A stretch of 64,000 nt of DNA from Leisingera caerulea DSM 24564 (GTDB taxonomy: Bacteria; Pseudomonadota; Alphaproteobacteria; Rhodobacterales; Rhodobacteraceae): contig NZ_KI421513.1 of NCBI RefSeq assembly GCF_000473325.1, positions 2,303,217 through 2,367,216 of the forward strand, read 5' to 3'. The notes under the pieces are model-generated. The model saw nothing but the letters and a program-made list of their open reading frames with translations, ran no database searches and was not told the DNA's origin. The position numbers were made by a program, and so were the translations under genes. This document shows, piece after piece, positions 9,754-19,167 of this stretch. Positions within the stretch are counted from its first letter, which is position 1; each line of letters starts with the position of its first letter.

Positions 9754-11667
9754 TTGGGCAACGCTCGCAATATCGCCTTTTGGGTTGTTCTGTTTCTGCT
9801 GATTCTGGCGCTGTTCAATTTGTTCAGCGGTTCCGGCAGCACGATGCAGAGCCGTGAACGCACTTTTTCTGACTTCGTCAGTTCGGTTGAAACCGGCAAG
9901 GTCAGCACCGTCACCTTGGACGGGGAACAGGTGCGTTATACTACCACCGACGGGCAGAACTACGTCACCATCAAACCGGGCGATGCCGAGGTCACCTCGC
10001 TGCTGATCGCCAATGACATCCCGGTGCGCGCCGAGAAGCAGCAGCAATCGGGCTTCCAGTCGTTCCTGATCACGCTGCTTCCGTTCCTGCTGCTGATCGG
10101 TGTCTGGATCTATTTCATGAACCGGATGCAGGGCGGCGGCAAAGGCGGCGCCATGGGATTCGGAAAATCCAAGGCCAAGATGTTGACGGAGAAGCACGGC
10201 CGCGTCACCTTTGACGATGTCGCGGGCATCGACGAGGCCAAGGAAGAGCTGGAAGAGATCGTCGAATTCCTGCGCAATCCGCAGAAATTCTCGCGCCTGG
10301 GCGGCAAAATTCCAAAGGGTGCGCTGCTGGTTGGCCCTCCGGGCACCGGTAAGACGCTGCTGGCGCGCGCCATCGCGGGCGAGGCCGGGGTGCCGTTCTT
10401 CACCATCTCCGGTTCCGACTTTGTCGAGATGTTCGTGGGTGTCGGCGCAAGCCGCGTCCGCGACATGTTCGAGCAGGCCAAGAAAAACGCGCCCTGCATT
10501 GTGTTCATCGACGAGATCGACGCGGTGGGCCGTCATCGCGGCGCCGGCTACGGCGGCGGCAATGACGAGCGGGAGCAGACCCTGAACCAGCTGCTGGTGG
10601 AAATGGACGGATTTGAGGCCAATGAGGGTGTCATCATCCTGGCCGCCACCAACCGCAAGGACGTGCTGGACCCGGCGCTGCTGCGCCCCGGCCGCTTTGA
10701 CCGCCAGGTCACCGTCGGCAATCCGGACATCAAGGGCCGCGAGAAAATCCTGGGCGTGCACGCCCGCAAGACCCCCCTGGGCCCGGACGTGGATCTGCGC
10801 ATCATCGCCCGCGGCACTCCCGGTTTCTCGGGAGCGGATCTGGCCAACCTGGTCAACGAGGCCGCGCTGATGGCCGCCCGCGTCGGCCGCCGCTTTGTCA
10901 CCATGGAAGATTTCGAATCGGCCAAGGACAAGGTGATGATGGGGGCCGAACGGCGCTCGATGGTGCTGACCCAGGACCAGAAGGAAAAGACCGCCTACCA
11001 CGAGGCCGGACACGCCGTTGTCGGCTTGGTGCTGCCGGAGTGCGATCCGGTCTACAAGGCGACCATCATTCCGCGCGGCGGCGCGCTTGGCATGGTGGTG
11101 AGCTTGCCCGAGATGGACCGTCTGAACTGGCACAAGGATGAGTGCGAGCAGAAGCTGGCGATGACCATGGCGGGAAAGGCGGCCGAAATCATCAAATACG
11201 GCGAAAACCATGTGTCCAACGGCCCGGCCGGCGACATTCAGCAAGCCAGCCAGCTGGCCCGCGCCATGGTGATGCGCTGGGGCATGTCCGAAAAGGTCGG
11301 CAATATCGACTATGCCGAGGCGCATGAAGGCTACTCGGGCAATACCGCCGGCTTCTCGGTCTCGGCCCACACCAAGGAGATGATCGAGGAAGAGGTGAAG
11401 AGCTTCATCCAGGAAGGCTATGACCGTGCCTTCCAGATCCTCACCGAGCACAAGGAGGAGTGGGAACGCTTGGCCCAGGGCCTGCTGGAATACGAGACGC
11501 TGACCGGCGACGAGATCAAGCGGGTCATGAACGGCGAGCCGCCGCAGGCTGGCGATGATGAGGATGGCGGCGAGGATGAGGGCAATGCATCCGTGACCGC
11601 GATCCCCAAAGCCAAGCCCAAGAAAACACCGCCGGAAGGCGGCATGGAGCCTGAGCCGACAGCGTAA
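9754..11667 (+). CDS. ftsH: ATP-dependent zinc metalloprotease FtsH
   Basis: FtsH is the membrane-bound AAA+ protease that degrades misfolded membrane proteins and regulatory targets. The 637-aa product has two N-terminal membrane helices (about 7-25 and 105-125) flanking a periplasmic domain. Walker A GPPGTGKT lies at about 194-201, followed by Walker [12 protein letters not shown] and the second-region-of-homology motif ending [10 protein letters not shown]. The zinc motif HEAGH is at about 416-420. The start is TTG 9754 after GGGAGAAC. The acidic C-terminus is roseobacter-like. Confidence 0.97.
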   Translation: MGNARNIAFWVVLFLLILALFNLFSGSGSTMQSRERTFSDFVSSVETGKVSTVTLDGEQVRYTTTDGQNYVTIKPGDAEVTSLLIANDIPVRAEKQQQSGFQSFLITLLPFLLLIGVWIYFMNRMQGGGKGGAMGFGKSKAKMLTEKHGRVTFDDVAGIDEAKEELEEIVEFLRNPQKFSRLGGKIPKGALLVGPPGTGKTLLARAIAGEAGVPFFTISGSDFVEMFVGVGASRVRDMFEQAKKNAPCIVFIDEIDAVGRHRGAGYGGGNDEREQTLNQLLVEMDGFEANEGVIILAATNRKDVLDPALLRPGRFDRQVTVGNPDIKGREKILGVHARKTPLGPDVDLRIIARGTPGFSGADLANLVNEAALMAARVGRRFVTMEDFESAKDKVMMGAERRSMVLTQDQKEKTAYHEAGHAVVGLVLPECDPVYKATIIPRGGALGMVVSLPEMDRLNWHKDECEQKLAMTMAGKAAEIIKYGENHVSNGPAGDIQQASQLARAMVMRWGMSEKVGNIDYAEAHEGYSGNTAGFSVSAHTKEMIEEEVKSFIQEGYDRAFQILTEHKEEWERLAQGLLEYETLTGDEIKRVMNGEPPQAGDDEDGGEDEGNASVTAIPKAKPKKTPPEGGMEPEPTA

Positions 11668-11690
11668 GCGCCAAGCCAGGAATTGAGACA

Positions 11691-11730
11691 CGTCCCGGAA
11701 CCCTGCAGCGGTTTCCGGGACGTTTGCTTT
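11691..11730 (+). terminator. Rho-independent terminator after ftsH
   Basis: CGTCCCGGAA pairs with TTCCGGGACG across a short loop and is followed by TTTGCTTTT. It lies 24 bp after the ftsH stop and probably ends the tol-tilS-ftsH transcription unit. Confidence 0.85.
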
Positions 11731-11737
11731 TGGGGGT

Positions 11738-11857
11738 GGCGGGGGCCGCGGCGGGCAGCAGAGCTGCCCGCCGCGGCCCCCGCCCGGATCGGATCGCCAA
11801 GGCGATCCGATCCGCAGGCGCATGGCGCCTGCACCGGTGCCGGAGTGCTGTCTCCGG
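11738..11857. repeat. Array of four consecutive hairpins
   Basis: Four perfect stem-loops lie back to back: a 22-bp stem with a 3-nt loop (11738-11784), a 14-bp stem (11785-11814) with arm GGATCGGATCGCC, an 8-bp stem GCAGGCGC/GCGCCTGC (11814-11832), and CCGGAG/CTCCGG (11840-11857). They occupy the gap between the ftsH terminator and the MOSC gene and code for nothing visible. The first stem is long enough to suggest a cruciform, or a double-stranded RNA target if transcribed. Confidence 0.8.
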
Positions 11858-11960
11858 TCTGGGGCCGTAGGACCCCCCGGCATTCCGTTGCCCGGTGGCA
11901 GCCGCGGAAAAAGCCTGTAAGGTCCGCTCCATAGGGAAAGTTCGTTTGAGGAGAACCGGA

Positions 11961-12536
11961 ATGCCGGTATTGCGCAACAGCGGTTTCAGCGGCGAAATCA
12001 CGTGGCTTGGCAGTGTCCCGGCAGGGGCAGGGTTGCAAGCGGTCCCGTCAGACGCGCTGCCGCTGGGGTTCGGCGGAATTGCGGGGGAGCGCCACGAGGG
12101 CGAAAACCGGGCCTCCTGCGTGCGGGTACGCAACCTCCACCCGGAAGGCACCGAAATCCGCAATGTGCGCCAGCTCACCATCCTGTCGGAAGAGGAACTG
12201 GTGCTGATCGCCGCGGACATGGGGATGGCGCGGGCCGATCCCGCGCATCTGGGCGCCACCGTGGTGCTGCGCGGTATCCCGGATTTCACCTTTGTACCGC
12301 CGTCCTCGCGCCTGCAGGGGCCGGACGGGGTGACCCTGACCGTGGATATGGAAAACCGCCCCTGCGTGCTGCCAGGCCGGGAGATCGAAAAGGACCATGC
12401 GGGCTTTGGCGCCCGGTTCAAGCCGGCCGCCCGGAACCGCCGGGGAATCACCGCCTGGGTGGAGCGGCCCGGAACCTTGTCCCTGGGCGACAGTCTCACC
12501 CTCTTTGTGCCGGATCAGCGCGCTTGGGCCCCGTGA
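11961..12536 (+). CDS. MOSC domain-containing protein
   Basis: This is a 191-aa protein resembling stand-alone MOSC domains (molybdenum cofactor sulfurase C-terminal-like), which are proposed to carry Moco or other sulfur chemistry. The segment NVRQLTILSEEELVLIAADM and the motif RGIPDFTFVPPSSRL match the family pattern, followed by ENRPCVLPGREIE with a conserved Cys. ATG 11961 is chosen because GAGGAG lies a few bases upstream, although the frame is open further up. It appears monocistronic, and its substrate cannot be told from sequence. Confidence 0.78.
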   Translation: MPVLRNSGFSGEITWLGSVPAGAGLQAVPSDALPLGFGGIAGERHEGENRASCVRVRNLHPEGTEIRNVRQLTILSEEELVLIAADMGMARADPAHLGATVVLRGIPDFTFVPPSSRLQGPDGVTLTVDMENRPCVLPGREIEKDHAGFGARFKPAARNRRGITAWVERPGTLSLGDSLTLFVPDQRAWAP

Positions 12537-12724
12537 GATCCCCTATTTTGGGTAACGCGTTTCCTTTAAGGAACCCGGAGCGGCGCGGGGAAGGAGCCCA
12601 CGCCGCTTCAAGGCAGGATAATGTCGGAAATCACGCGCGTGTTTTGCCGCATATTGGCTAAGTCTACCGCGAAACCGGCATCCTTGTGCCGGCGATCGTA
12701 TGCAAACTCAGCAGGAACCTTGCC

Positions 12725-14401
12725 ATGAGCTACAAGAGTGACATTGAGATCGCGCGGGAAGCGCAGAAGAAGCCGATCCAGGAGATTGGTGCGAAGATCG
12801 GGATTTCCAATGACGATCTTCTGCCCTACGGCCACGACAAGGCGAAAGTGTCCCAGTCCTTCATCAACTCGGTGCAGGACAAGGAAGACGGCAAGCTGAT
12901 CCTGGTGACCGCGATCAACCCGACGCCGGCGGGCGAAGGCAAGACCACCACCACCGTGGGCCTGGGCGACGGCCTGAACCGGATCGGCAAGAACGCGATG
13001 ATCTGCATCCGCGAAGCCTCGCTCGGCCCGAACTTCGGCATGAAGGGCGGCGCTGCAGGCGGCGGTTACGCGCAAGTGGTGCCGATGGAGGAGATGAACC
13101 TCCACTTCACCGGCGACTTCCACGCCATCACCTCGGCGCATTCGCTGCTCAGCGCGATGATCGACAACCACATCTACTGGGGCAACGAGTGCGAGATCGA
13201 CGTGCGCCGCGTCGCATGGCGCCGGGTGGTCGACATGAACGACCGCGCCCTGCGCCAGATCACCGCCTCCCTCGGCGGCGTCTCCAACGGCTTCCCGCGC
13301 GAAGCGGGCTTTGACATCACCGTGGCGTCGGAAGTCATGGCGATCCTGTGCCTGGCCAACGATCTGAAGGACCTGGAGAAGCGCCTGGGCGACATCATCG
13401 TGGCCTACCGCCGCGACAAGACCCCGGTCTACTGCCGCGACATCAAGGCCGAAGGCGCGATGACCGTTCTGCTGAAAGACGCGATGCAGCCGAACCTGGT
13501 GCAGACCCTGGAAAACAACCCGGCGTTTGTGCACGGCGGCCCGTTCGCCAACATCGCGCACGGCTGCAACTCGGTGATCGCCACCAAGACCGCGCTGAAA
13601 GTGGCTGACTATGTGGTGACCGAGGCGGGCTTCGGCGCGGACCTGGGCGCCGAGAAGTTCATGAACATCAAGTGCCGCAAGGCAGGCATCGCGCCGTCGG
13701 CGGTGGTGCTGGTGGCCACCGTGCGCGCGATGAAGATGAACGGCGGCGTTGCCAAGGCGGATCTGGGCGCCGAGAACGTCGATGCGGTCAACAAGGGCTG
13801 CGCCAACCTCGGCCGCCACATCGAGAACGTCAAATCCTTCGGCGTGCCGGTGGTGGTTGCGATCAACCACTTCGTGACCGACACCGATGCCGAAGTTGAC
13901 GCCGTCAAAGCCTACTGCGCCACCCACGGCGTCGAGGCGGTGCTGTCGCGCCACTGGGAGCTGGGCTCCGAGGGCTCTGCGCCGCTGGCGGAGAAAGTGG
14001 TTGAGATCGTCGATGCAGGCTCTGCCAACTTCTCGCCGATCTACCCCGACGAGATGCCGCTGTTCGAGAAGATCGAGACCATCGCCAAGCGCATCTACCG
14101 CGCCGACGAGGTGCTGGCGGACAACAAGATCCGCAACCAGCTGAAGGAATGGGAAGAAGCGGGCTACGGCAACCTGCCGGTCTGCATGGCCAAGACCCAG
14201 TACTCCTTCTCGACCGACCCGAGCTTGCGCGGGGCGCCGGTGGGCCACTCGGTGCCGGTGCGCGAAGTGCGCCTGTCGGCCGGTGCCGGCTTCATCGTTG
14301 CGGTCTGCGGCGAGATCATGACAATGCCGGGGCTGCCGCGCAAACCGGCGGCGGAAACCATCTGCCTGAACGATGACGGCCAGATCGAAGGCCTGTTCTA
14401 A
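12725..14401 (+). CDS. fhs: Formate-tetrahydrofolate ligase
   Basis: Fhs makes 10-formyl-tetrahydrofolate from formate, THF and ATP. In marine roseobacters it feeds C1 units from methylated compounds into biosynthesis or oxidation. The 558-aa product (from ATG 12725) has the nucleotide loop [18 protein letters not shown] near residue 66 and the family segment [20 protein letters not shown]. An in-frame ATG at 12686 would add 13 unusual residues, so MSYKSD is preferred. A hairpin separates it from folD, with which it forms a one-carbon pair. Confidence 0.97.
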   Translation: MSYKSDIEIAREAQKKPIQEIGAKIGISNDDLLPYGHDKAKVSQSFINSVQDKEDGKLILVTAINPTPAGEGKTTTTVGLGDGLNRIGKNAMICIREASLGPNFGMKGGAAGGGYAQVVPMEEMNLHFTGDFHAITSAHSLLSAMIDNHIYWGNECEIDVRRVAWRRVVDMNDRALRQITASLGGVSNGFPREAGFDITVASEVMAILCLANDLKDLEKRLGDIIVAYRRDKTPVYCRDIKAEGAMTVLLKDAMQPNLVQTLENNPAFVHGGPFANIAHGCNSVIATKTALKVADYVVTEAGFGADLGAEKFMNIKCRKAGIAPSAVVLVATVRAMKMNGGVAKADLGAENVDAVNKGCANLGRHIENVKSFGVPVVVAINHFVTDTDAEVDAVKAYCATHGVEAVLSRHWELGSEGSAPLAEKVVEIVDAGSANFSPIYPDEMPLFEKIETIAKRIYRADEVLADNKIRNQLKEWEEAGYGNLPVCMAKTQYSFSTDPSLRGAPVGHSVPVREVRLSAGAGFIVAVCGEIMTMPGLPRKPAAETICLNDDGQIEGLF

Positions 14402-14420
14402 GGCACCGCAAACGGAATGC

Positions 14421-14446
14421 AGCGGCCCGGGGACACCCGGGCCGCT
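14421..14446 (+). terminator. Hairpin between fhs and folD
   Basis: AGCGGCCCGGG, loop GACA and CCCGGGCCGCT give a perfect 11-bp stem 19 bp after the fhs stop. The following bases (GAAGCTTTGAG) are only weakly T-rich, so it may be a partial terminator or a stability hairpin between two co-functional genes. Confidence 0.6.
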
Positions 14447-14507
14447 GAAGCTTTGAGATGACGGGACCGGATCCGGGGCGGCGCCCCCGGCGGAAAGGAA
14501 GAGAGCA

Positions 14508-15410
14508 ATGGCAGCAACAGTGATTGACGGCAAGGCCTTTGCGGCCAAGGTGCGCGGCCAGGTGGCGGAGCATGTGGCGCGGCTGAAAGAGGAGCATGGC
14601 ATCACCCCCGGGCTGGCGGTGGTGCTGGTGGGCGAGGACCCGGCCTCTCAGGTCTATGTCCGCTCCAAGGGCAAGAGCACCGTTGAGGTGGGCATGAACT
14701 CGTTCGAGCACAAGCTGGACGCGGGCACCTCCGAGGCCGATCTGCTGGCGCTGATCGATCAGCTGAACAGCGACCCGAAGGTGCATGGCATCCTGGTGCA
14801 GCTGCCGCTGCCGGGGCATCTGGACGAGGATCTGGTGATCAACTCGATCGCGCCGGAGAAGGATGTGGACGGCTTCCACATCTCCAACGTCGGCCTGCTG
14901 GGCACCGGCCAGAAGTCGATGGTGCCCTGCACGCCCTTGGGCTGCCTGATGATGCTGCGCGAGCACCACGGCTCGCTGTCGGGCCTGGACGCGGTGGTGA
15001 TCGGCCGCTCCAACATTGTCGGCAAGCCGATGGCGCAATTGCTGCTGGGCGACAGCTGCACCGTGACGATTGCGCACAGCCGCACCAAGGATCTGCCGGA
15101 TGTGGTGCGCCGCGCCGACATCGTGGTGGCGGCCGTGGGCCGTCCGGAGATGGTGCCGGGCGACTGGATCAAGGAAGGCGCCACCGTGATCGACGTTGGC
15201 ATCAACCGCATTGACGCGCCGGAGAAGGGCGAGGGTAAGACCCGCCTGGTGGGCGATGTGGACTATGCCTCTGCGGCTGAGCGCGCGGGCGCCATCACCC
15301 CGGTGCCGGGCGGTGTCGGCCCGATGACCATCGCCTGCCTGCTGGCCAACACGGTGACCGCCGCCTGCCGCGCCAACAACCTGGCCGAGCCGGAAGGCCT
15401 GACCGCGTAA
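14508..15410 (+). CDS. folD: Bifunctional methylene-THF dehydrogenase / methenyl-THF cyclohydrolase FolD
   Basis: FolD interconverts 5,10-methylene-, methenyl- and 10-formyl-THF with NADP, completing the one-carbon route begun by fhs. The 300-aa length is normal. Signature segments are [10 protein letters not shown] (catalytic YxxxK-type region), the Rossmann motif [16 protein letters not shown] near residue 165, and the C-terminal [15 protein letters not shown]. Its start has an AAAGGAAGAGAG ribosome site, and a strong terminator follows. Confidence 0.97.
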   Translation: MAATVIDGKAFAAKVRGQVAEHVARLKEEHGITPGLAVVLVGEDPASQVYVRSKGKSTVEVGMNSFEHKLDAGTSEADLLALIDQLNSDPKVHGILVQLPLPGHLDEDLVINSIAPEKDVDGFHISNVGLLGTGQKSMVPCTPLGCLMMLREHHGSLSGLDAVVIGRSNIVGKPMAQLLLGDSCTVTIAHSRTKDLPDVVRRADIVVAAVGRPEMVPGDWIKEGATVIDVGINRIDAPEKGEGKTRLVGDVDYASAAERAGAITPVPGGVGPMTIACLLANTVTAACRANNLAEPEGLTA

Positions 15411-15440
15411 GCGCAGAACGCTGAGCGTTGACCTGACCAG

Positions 15441-15475
15441 CTCCCGCCGGACGCCTCCGGCGGGAGTATTTGTTT
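15441..15475 (+). terminator. Terminator after folD (recurrent CTCCGGCGGGAG type)
   Basis: CTCCCGCCGGA, a CGCC loop and TCCGGCGGGAG form an 11-bp stem followed by TATTTGTTT. The right arm and the bases after it (through GGAAAGATGAA) recur almost unchanged at 55925-55957. It separates folD from the convergent thioesterase gene. Confidence 0.85.
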
Positions 15476-15496
15476 GGAAAGATGAAAAGTCGGGGG

Positions 15497-15904
15497 TCAG
15501 GAAGTGACCGGAACCATGGTGCCCTGCAGGAGGGCAACCAGCTTTTCCTCCTTGCCTGTTATTGCGTGGACCTCTGCCGTGACGATGACAAGGCGGCGGC
15601 CCGGCTTGATGACCTTGCCGGTGGCGCGCAGGTGTTCTCCGGCGCCGGGAGCCAGCAGGTTGATCTTCATCTCTGCGGTCATCACTTCGCAGTCCTCGGG
15701 CATCACGGTGAGCGCGGCGTAGCCTGCCGCCGTGTCGCCGATGGCGAAGCTGAGGGCGGCATGGGCCACATCGTGCTGCTGGCGGCTGCCCGGCAGGATC
15801 GGGGCGGTGATCACCACTTCACCTGCTGCGACGCTTTCGACTTCGGCGCCCAGTGTTTGCATCATGCTTTGCTTGGCGAAGCTGCTGCGGATGCGGTCTT
15901 CCAT
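15497..15904 (-). CDS. PaaI-family hotdog thioesterase
   Basis: This is a 135-aa single hotdog-fold protein of the PaaI thioesterase type, which hydrolyses aryl- or acyl-CoA esters. The family pattern is HDVAHAALSFAIGDTAAGYAAL (positions about 44-65, with a conserved Asp and an HD-containing stretch), followed by AEMKINLLAPGAGEHLRATG. ATG 15904 is preferred over one 33 bases upstream because AGAAGGA lies at proper distance. No phenylacetate pathway gene is nearby, so the substrate is open. Confidence 0.85.
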   Translation of the reverse strand: MEDRIRSSFAKQSMMQTLGAEVESVAAGEVVITAPILPGSRQQHDVAHAALSFAIGDTAAGYAALTVMPEDCEVMTAEMKINLLAPGAGEHLRATGKVIKPGRRLVIVTAEVHAITGKEEKLVALLQGTMVPVTS

Positions 15905-15985
15905 TGCGGTGTCCTTCTGCTGGTCTGCCAGCAGCATAGTGGAGCGCCGGCGCCTTGCGCAGGTGACGCTGCGCCATTTGCCTGG

Positions 15986-16636
15986 TCAGCGCGGCATCGG
16001 CACCGGCAGCGGCCGCGGCCCTGTCAGGATCGCGAGGGCGTCGGGTGCCATCAGCGGAGTGAACGCAGGATCGCTGCTGCGCAGGCCCCCGGTGTAGGTT
16101 CCGAAGGCAGGCAGGATCAGACGAAACCGGTCGAGCAGAAAGGCGGGCCGGGAGGTGCTGCGCAGCCGCGCCTTGGGGTGGTAGTGACCGGAGATTTCCG
16201 CGCTGGATTTCGGGTCGGCAATGTGGCGGAAGGTGAGCGGGCCCAGCGTCAGGGCGGCGGCGTGCTCTCCGCCAAGGGCTGGCGGGGCAGGGTCGTGGTT
16301 TCCCTCGATCCAGATCCAGCGGCGATTCTGCATCAGGCGGGCGATGCGGTTCAGATCAGCCTGGGGCAGCGCGCGGCAGGCTGCGTCATCGTCGAAACTA
16401 TCACCAAGGCAGATCAGCGTTTGCGCGCCGGTGATCTCCAGCGCGGCTTCGAGCCGGTCCAGCGTGTCGCGGGTTTCATAGGGCGGCAGAACGCTGCCGC
16501 CGCGCCGCGCGTGGCGTTCGGACTTGCCCAGATGCAGGTCGGAGACGCAGAGGGTGCGCTGCTCCGCCCACCAGAGAGCGCCGCTGCCGAGGGCGGTCAG
16601 GCGGGCGCCTGCGAGGGTGAAATCGAAGCCGTTCAT
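15986..16636 (-). CDS. pdeM: Ligase-associated DNA damage response phosphoesterase PdeM
   Basis: A 216-aa calcineurin-like metallophosphoesterase. The metal-binding motifs are in order: SDLHLGK (about 32-38), GDSFDD (about 77-82), GNHD (about 112-115) and GHYHP (about 149-153). PdeM proteins occur with a DEAD/H helicase and usually an ATP-dependent ligase and exonuclease in a bacterial DNA-repair cluster. Here it directly follows the helicase gene on the same strand, 37 bp away, which supports the specific call. No ligase is visible in the window. Confidence 0.9.
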   Translation of the reverse strand: MNGFDFTLAGARLTALGSGALWWAEQRTLCVSDLHLGKSERHARRGGSVLPPYETRDTLDRLEAALEITGAQTLICLGDSFDDDAACRALPQADLNRIARLMQNRRWIWIEGNHDPAPPALGGEHAAALTLGPLTFRHIADPKSSAEISGHYHPKARLRSTSRPAFLLDRFRLILPAFGTYTGGLRSSDPAFTPLMAPDALAILTGPRPLPVPMPR

Positions 16637-16673
16637 GGTGCGTTCTTAACGGTGCCAGCGGCGCTGGCAAGAC

Positions 16674-19100
16674 CTATTGCGGCAGGGCGCTGAGCCCGGA
16701 TTGCTGCATCAGAGCTTCGGTTTCCCGCAGCAGCAATTTCTCCTCTGCCGCGCCTTTGACCGGCACTTTTCCAGCCTCTAGCAGCAGCGGCGCGGCAAGG
16801 GGGGAAATCCGTTGCAGCCGCCTGAGCATTATGCGGCCCTCGATGCGGTCCAGCATTTCTTCGATCCGTCCGAAATCCACCAGCCCGCGCAGGGCTTCTT
16901 CGCGGGTGATGTCCAGCAGCAGGTGATTGGGATCGTACTTGCGCAGCGTGTCATAGAGGATGTCGGAGGAGAAGGTGGCCTGCCGCCCGTTCTTGCGCTG
17001 GCCCGGCGTGTTGCGTTCTATGAGGCCTGCGATGGTGGCCGCTCCGCGGAAGGCGCGTTTCATCACCGCATTGCCCGCCAGCCAGCCCTCCAGCCCGTCG
17101 CGCAAGGCGCCGGTGTCGAACAGCGGCGCCGGGTCGGTGAGTTCCTCCAGTCCCCAGATCAAGGTTGCGTAGTCGGTGGCGACAAAGCCGAGGGGGTCGA
17201 GGCCCAGTTCCTCCATCCGCTTGGTCAGGAGAAGCCCCAGCGTCTGCTGGGCGTTGCGGCCTGCGAAGCCATAGATGCAGGCGTGCTCGCGGCCGTCATG
17301 CGGGAAGCTTTCGATCAGCAGGGCGCCTGCGCGGGGAAGCTCGGAAACCTGGCGCTGGAGGTCCAGCCAATCGGCTGTGTGGCGCGGCAGGCTGGGCCAG
17401 CTGTCCTGTTTGAACATCTCCAGAATGCGGGCGCTGAGCTGGGTGGAGGTGGCGAATTTGGTGCCGGAGAAGACGGCGATCTTGGGTTTTTTACCGGGGT
17501 TGCGGCTGACCTCCACGGTCATCTCGCGCAGGCCCTCGTAGCGCACGGTCTGGCCGCCGATCAGGAAGGTGTCGCCGGGGGTGAGGGTGGCGGCAAAGGC
17601 TTCTTCGATCTCGCCCAGCGGTTTGCCGCCGCGATTGCGTTTCAGGCGGACCTTGACCAGATCGGTGTCCTGGATGGTGCCCAGATTCATGCGGATGCGG
17701 GCGGCGGCGCGCGGGTCGCGCAGCTGCCACTTGCCATCCGGTCGCTGCAGCAGGCGCTGCCACTGGTCGTAAGCCTTCAGCGCGTAGCCGCCAGTGGCGC
17801 AAAAATCGAGACAGGCATCGAATTCGGCGCGGGGCAGGGCAGCATAGGCCCCCGCCTGGGTCATTTCCGCATAGAGCTGGTCAGCGTCGAAGGGGCCCGC
17901 GCAGGCTGCGATCAGGATGTGCTGGCACAGGACGTCGCGGGGGCCGGGACCGCGCGGTGCGCCGTCCAGGTCGTTTTCCCGCACCGCCTCCAGCGCGGCG
18001 CGGCATTCGACCACTTCGAACCGGTTGGCAGGCACAAGCAGCGCCTTGGACGGTGCGTTATAGCGGTGGTTGGCGCGGCCGATGCGCTGCACCAAGCGTT
18101 TGACGTTCTTGGGGGCGCCGATCTGGATTACCAGGTCCACGTCGCCCCAGTCGATGCCGAGGTCCAGGGAGCCGGTGCAGACGATGGCGCGCAGCTCGCC
18201 GCGGACCATTGCCGCCTCGACCCGCTCGCGCTGGACCCGGTCGAGCGATCCGTGGTGGATGCCGATGGGCAGCGCGTCCTCGTTGGCGAGCCAGAGATTG
18301 TGAAAGAATATCTCTGCCTGGGCGCGGGTGTTGTGGAAGATCAGTGTGGTGTTGTGCGCCTTGATCTGCTCCATCACTGCCGGGATCGCATAGGCCGCGC
18401 CGCCGCCGGCCCAAGGGGGCGGCTCATCGGTTTCCAGCATCCGGATGTCGGGGGCGGGGCCGGGGTCGGCCTGCATGATATCGCAGGGGTCCGGATGCCT
18501 GGCGAGGTAGCTGGCAATCGCCTGCGGGTCGTCCACGGTGGCCGACAGACCCACCCGGCGCAGATCCGGACAGAGGGTTTGCAGCCGGGCCAGCGCCAGC
18601 ATCAGCTGGTCACCGCGCTTGCTTTCGGCCAGGGCATGGATTTCGTCGACCACCACCCGCTTGAGGCCCTTGAAGGTGCGGGCCGCGTCCTCGTAGGAGG
18701 TGAGCAGGGCGAGGCTTTCCGGCGTGGTCAGCAGGATATGCGGCGGGTCGGCGCGCTGGCGTTTCTTGCGGCTGGAGGGGGTGTCGCCCGTGCGGTCGTC
18801 GATGCGGACGGGCAGGCCCATCTCCTCGACTGGCGCGCGCAGGTTGCGCTTGATGTCGGCCGCCAGCGCCTTGAGCGGGGAGATATAGAGGGTGTGCAGC
18901 CCCTCGTGGCTGCCGTCCGCCAGCTCCACCAGGGTGGGCAGGAAGCCGGCCATGGTCTTGCCGCCGCCGGTGGGGGCGATCAGCAGCGTGCAGGGTTGAG
19001 ACGCCCGCTCCAGCATGGCGTGCTGGTGCGGGTGGATTGACCAGCCTTTGGAGGCAAACCAGGTTTCGATGACGGGTGGCAGACTGCTCATCCGTCCCAT
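16674..19100 (-). CDS. Ligase-associated DNA damage response DEXH-box helicase
   Basis: An 808-aa Lhr-like superfamily-2 helicase. Motif I reads APTGGGKTMAGF near residue 41 and motif II VVDEIHAL near 145. Motif III is LSATVDDP, and the C-terminal helicase half has QRIGRANHR (motif VI). The remaining C-terminus matches the Lhr winged-helix and DUF-type regions. Such helicases pair with PdeM, as here, and are thought to process damaged DNA ends. Two starts nine bases apart (19100 and 19091) are possible. Confidence 0.93.
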   Translation of the reverse strand: MGRMSSLPPVIETWFASKGWSIHPHQHAMLERASQPCTLLIAPTGGGKTMAGFLPTLVELADGSHEGLHTLYISPLKALAADIKRNLRAPVEEMGLPVRIDDRTGDTPSSRKKRQRADPPHILLTTPESLALLTSYEDAARTFKGLKRVVVDEIHALAESKRGDQLMLALARLQTLCPDLRRVGLSATVDDPQAIASYLARHPDPCDIMQADPGPAPDIRMLETDEPPPWAGGGAAYAIPAVMEQIKAHNTTLIFHNTRAQAEIFFHNLWLANEDALPIGIHHGSLDRVQRERVEAAMVRGELRAIVCTGSLDLGIDWGDVDLVIQIGAPKNVKRLVQRIGRANHRYNAPSKALLVPANRFEVVECRAALEAVRENDLDGAPRGPGPRDVLCQHILIAACAGPFDADQLYAEMTQAGAYAALPRAEFDACLDFCATGGYALKAYDQWQRLLQRPDGKWQLRDPRAAARIRMNLGTIQDTDLVKVRLKRNRGGKPLGEIEEAFAATLTPGDTFLIGGQTVRYEGLREMTVEVSRNPGKKPKIAVFSGTKFATSTQLSARILEMFKQDSWPSLPRHTADWLDLQRQVSELPRAGALLIESFPHDGREHACIYGFAGRNAQQTLGLLLTKRMEELGLDPLGFVATDYATLIWGLEELTDPAPLFDTGALRDGLEGWLAGNAVMKRAFRGAATIAGLIERNTPGQRKNGRQATFSSDILYDTLRKYDPNHLLLDITREEALRGLVDFGRIEEMLDRIEGRIMLRRLQRISPLAAPLLLEAGKVPVKGAAEEKLLLRETEALMQQSGLSALPQ

Positions 19101-19114
19101 GTAGGTGCTGCCGC

Positions 19115-19160
19115 AAAACTTTTTAGAAAAGTTTTGCCCAAAGTTTTCAAAAAACTTTGG
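19115..19160 (-). terminator. Double AT-rich hairpin, probable terminator
   Basis: Two adjacent perfect stems: AAAACTTTT/AAAAGTTTT with loop TAG (19115-19135), and CCAAAGTTTT/AAAACTTTGG with loop CAA (19138-19160). They lie directly downstream of the AAA+ ATPase gene on the minus strand and upstream of the helicase start. Their AT content contrasts with the GC-rich surroundings. Confidence 0.75.
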
Positions 19161-19167
19161 ATCCGGG

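Noticed and set aside
9664..11883. Very long open frame (739 codons) opposite ftsH on the minus strand
   Set aside because: ftsH on the plus strand has every family motif. The opposite frame is a codon-bias shadow with low-complexity His/Arg/Gly-rich sequence and no recognisable domain.
12537..12724. Possible folate riboswitch upstream of fhs
   Set aside because: Two hairpins are present (around 12577-12620 and 12675-12692), but I could not match them to a known THF-riboswitch core. A covariance-model search would be needed.
12608..14605. Long open frame opposite fhs on the minus strand
   Set aside because: A GC-rich third-position shadow of fhs. No motif and no ribosome site.
16812..19040. 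Long plus-strand open frame opposite the helicase
   Set aside because: It mirrors the helicase codons. The helicase motifs on the minus strand are complete.
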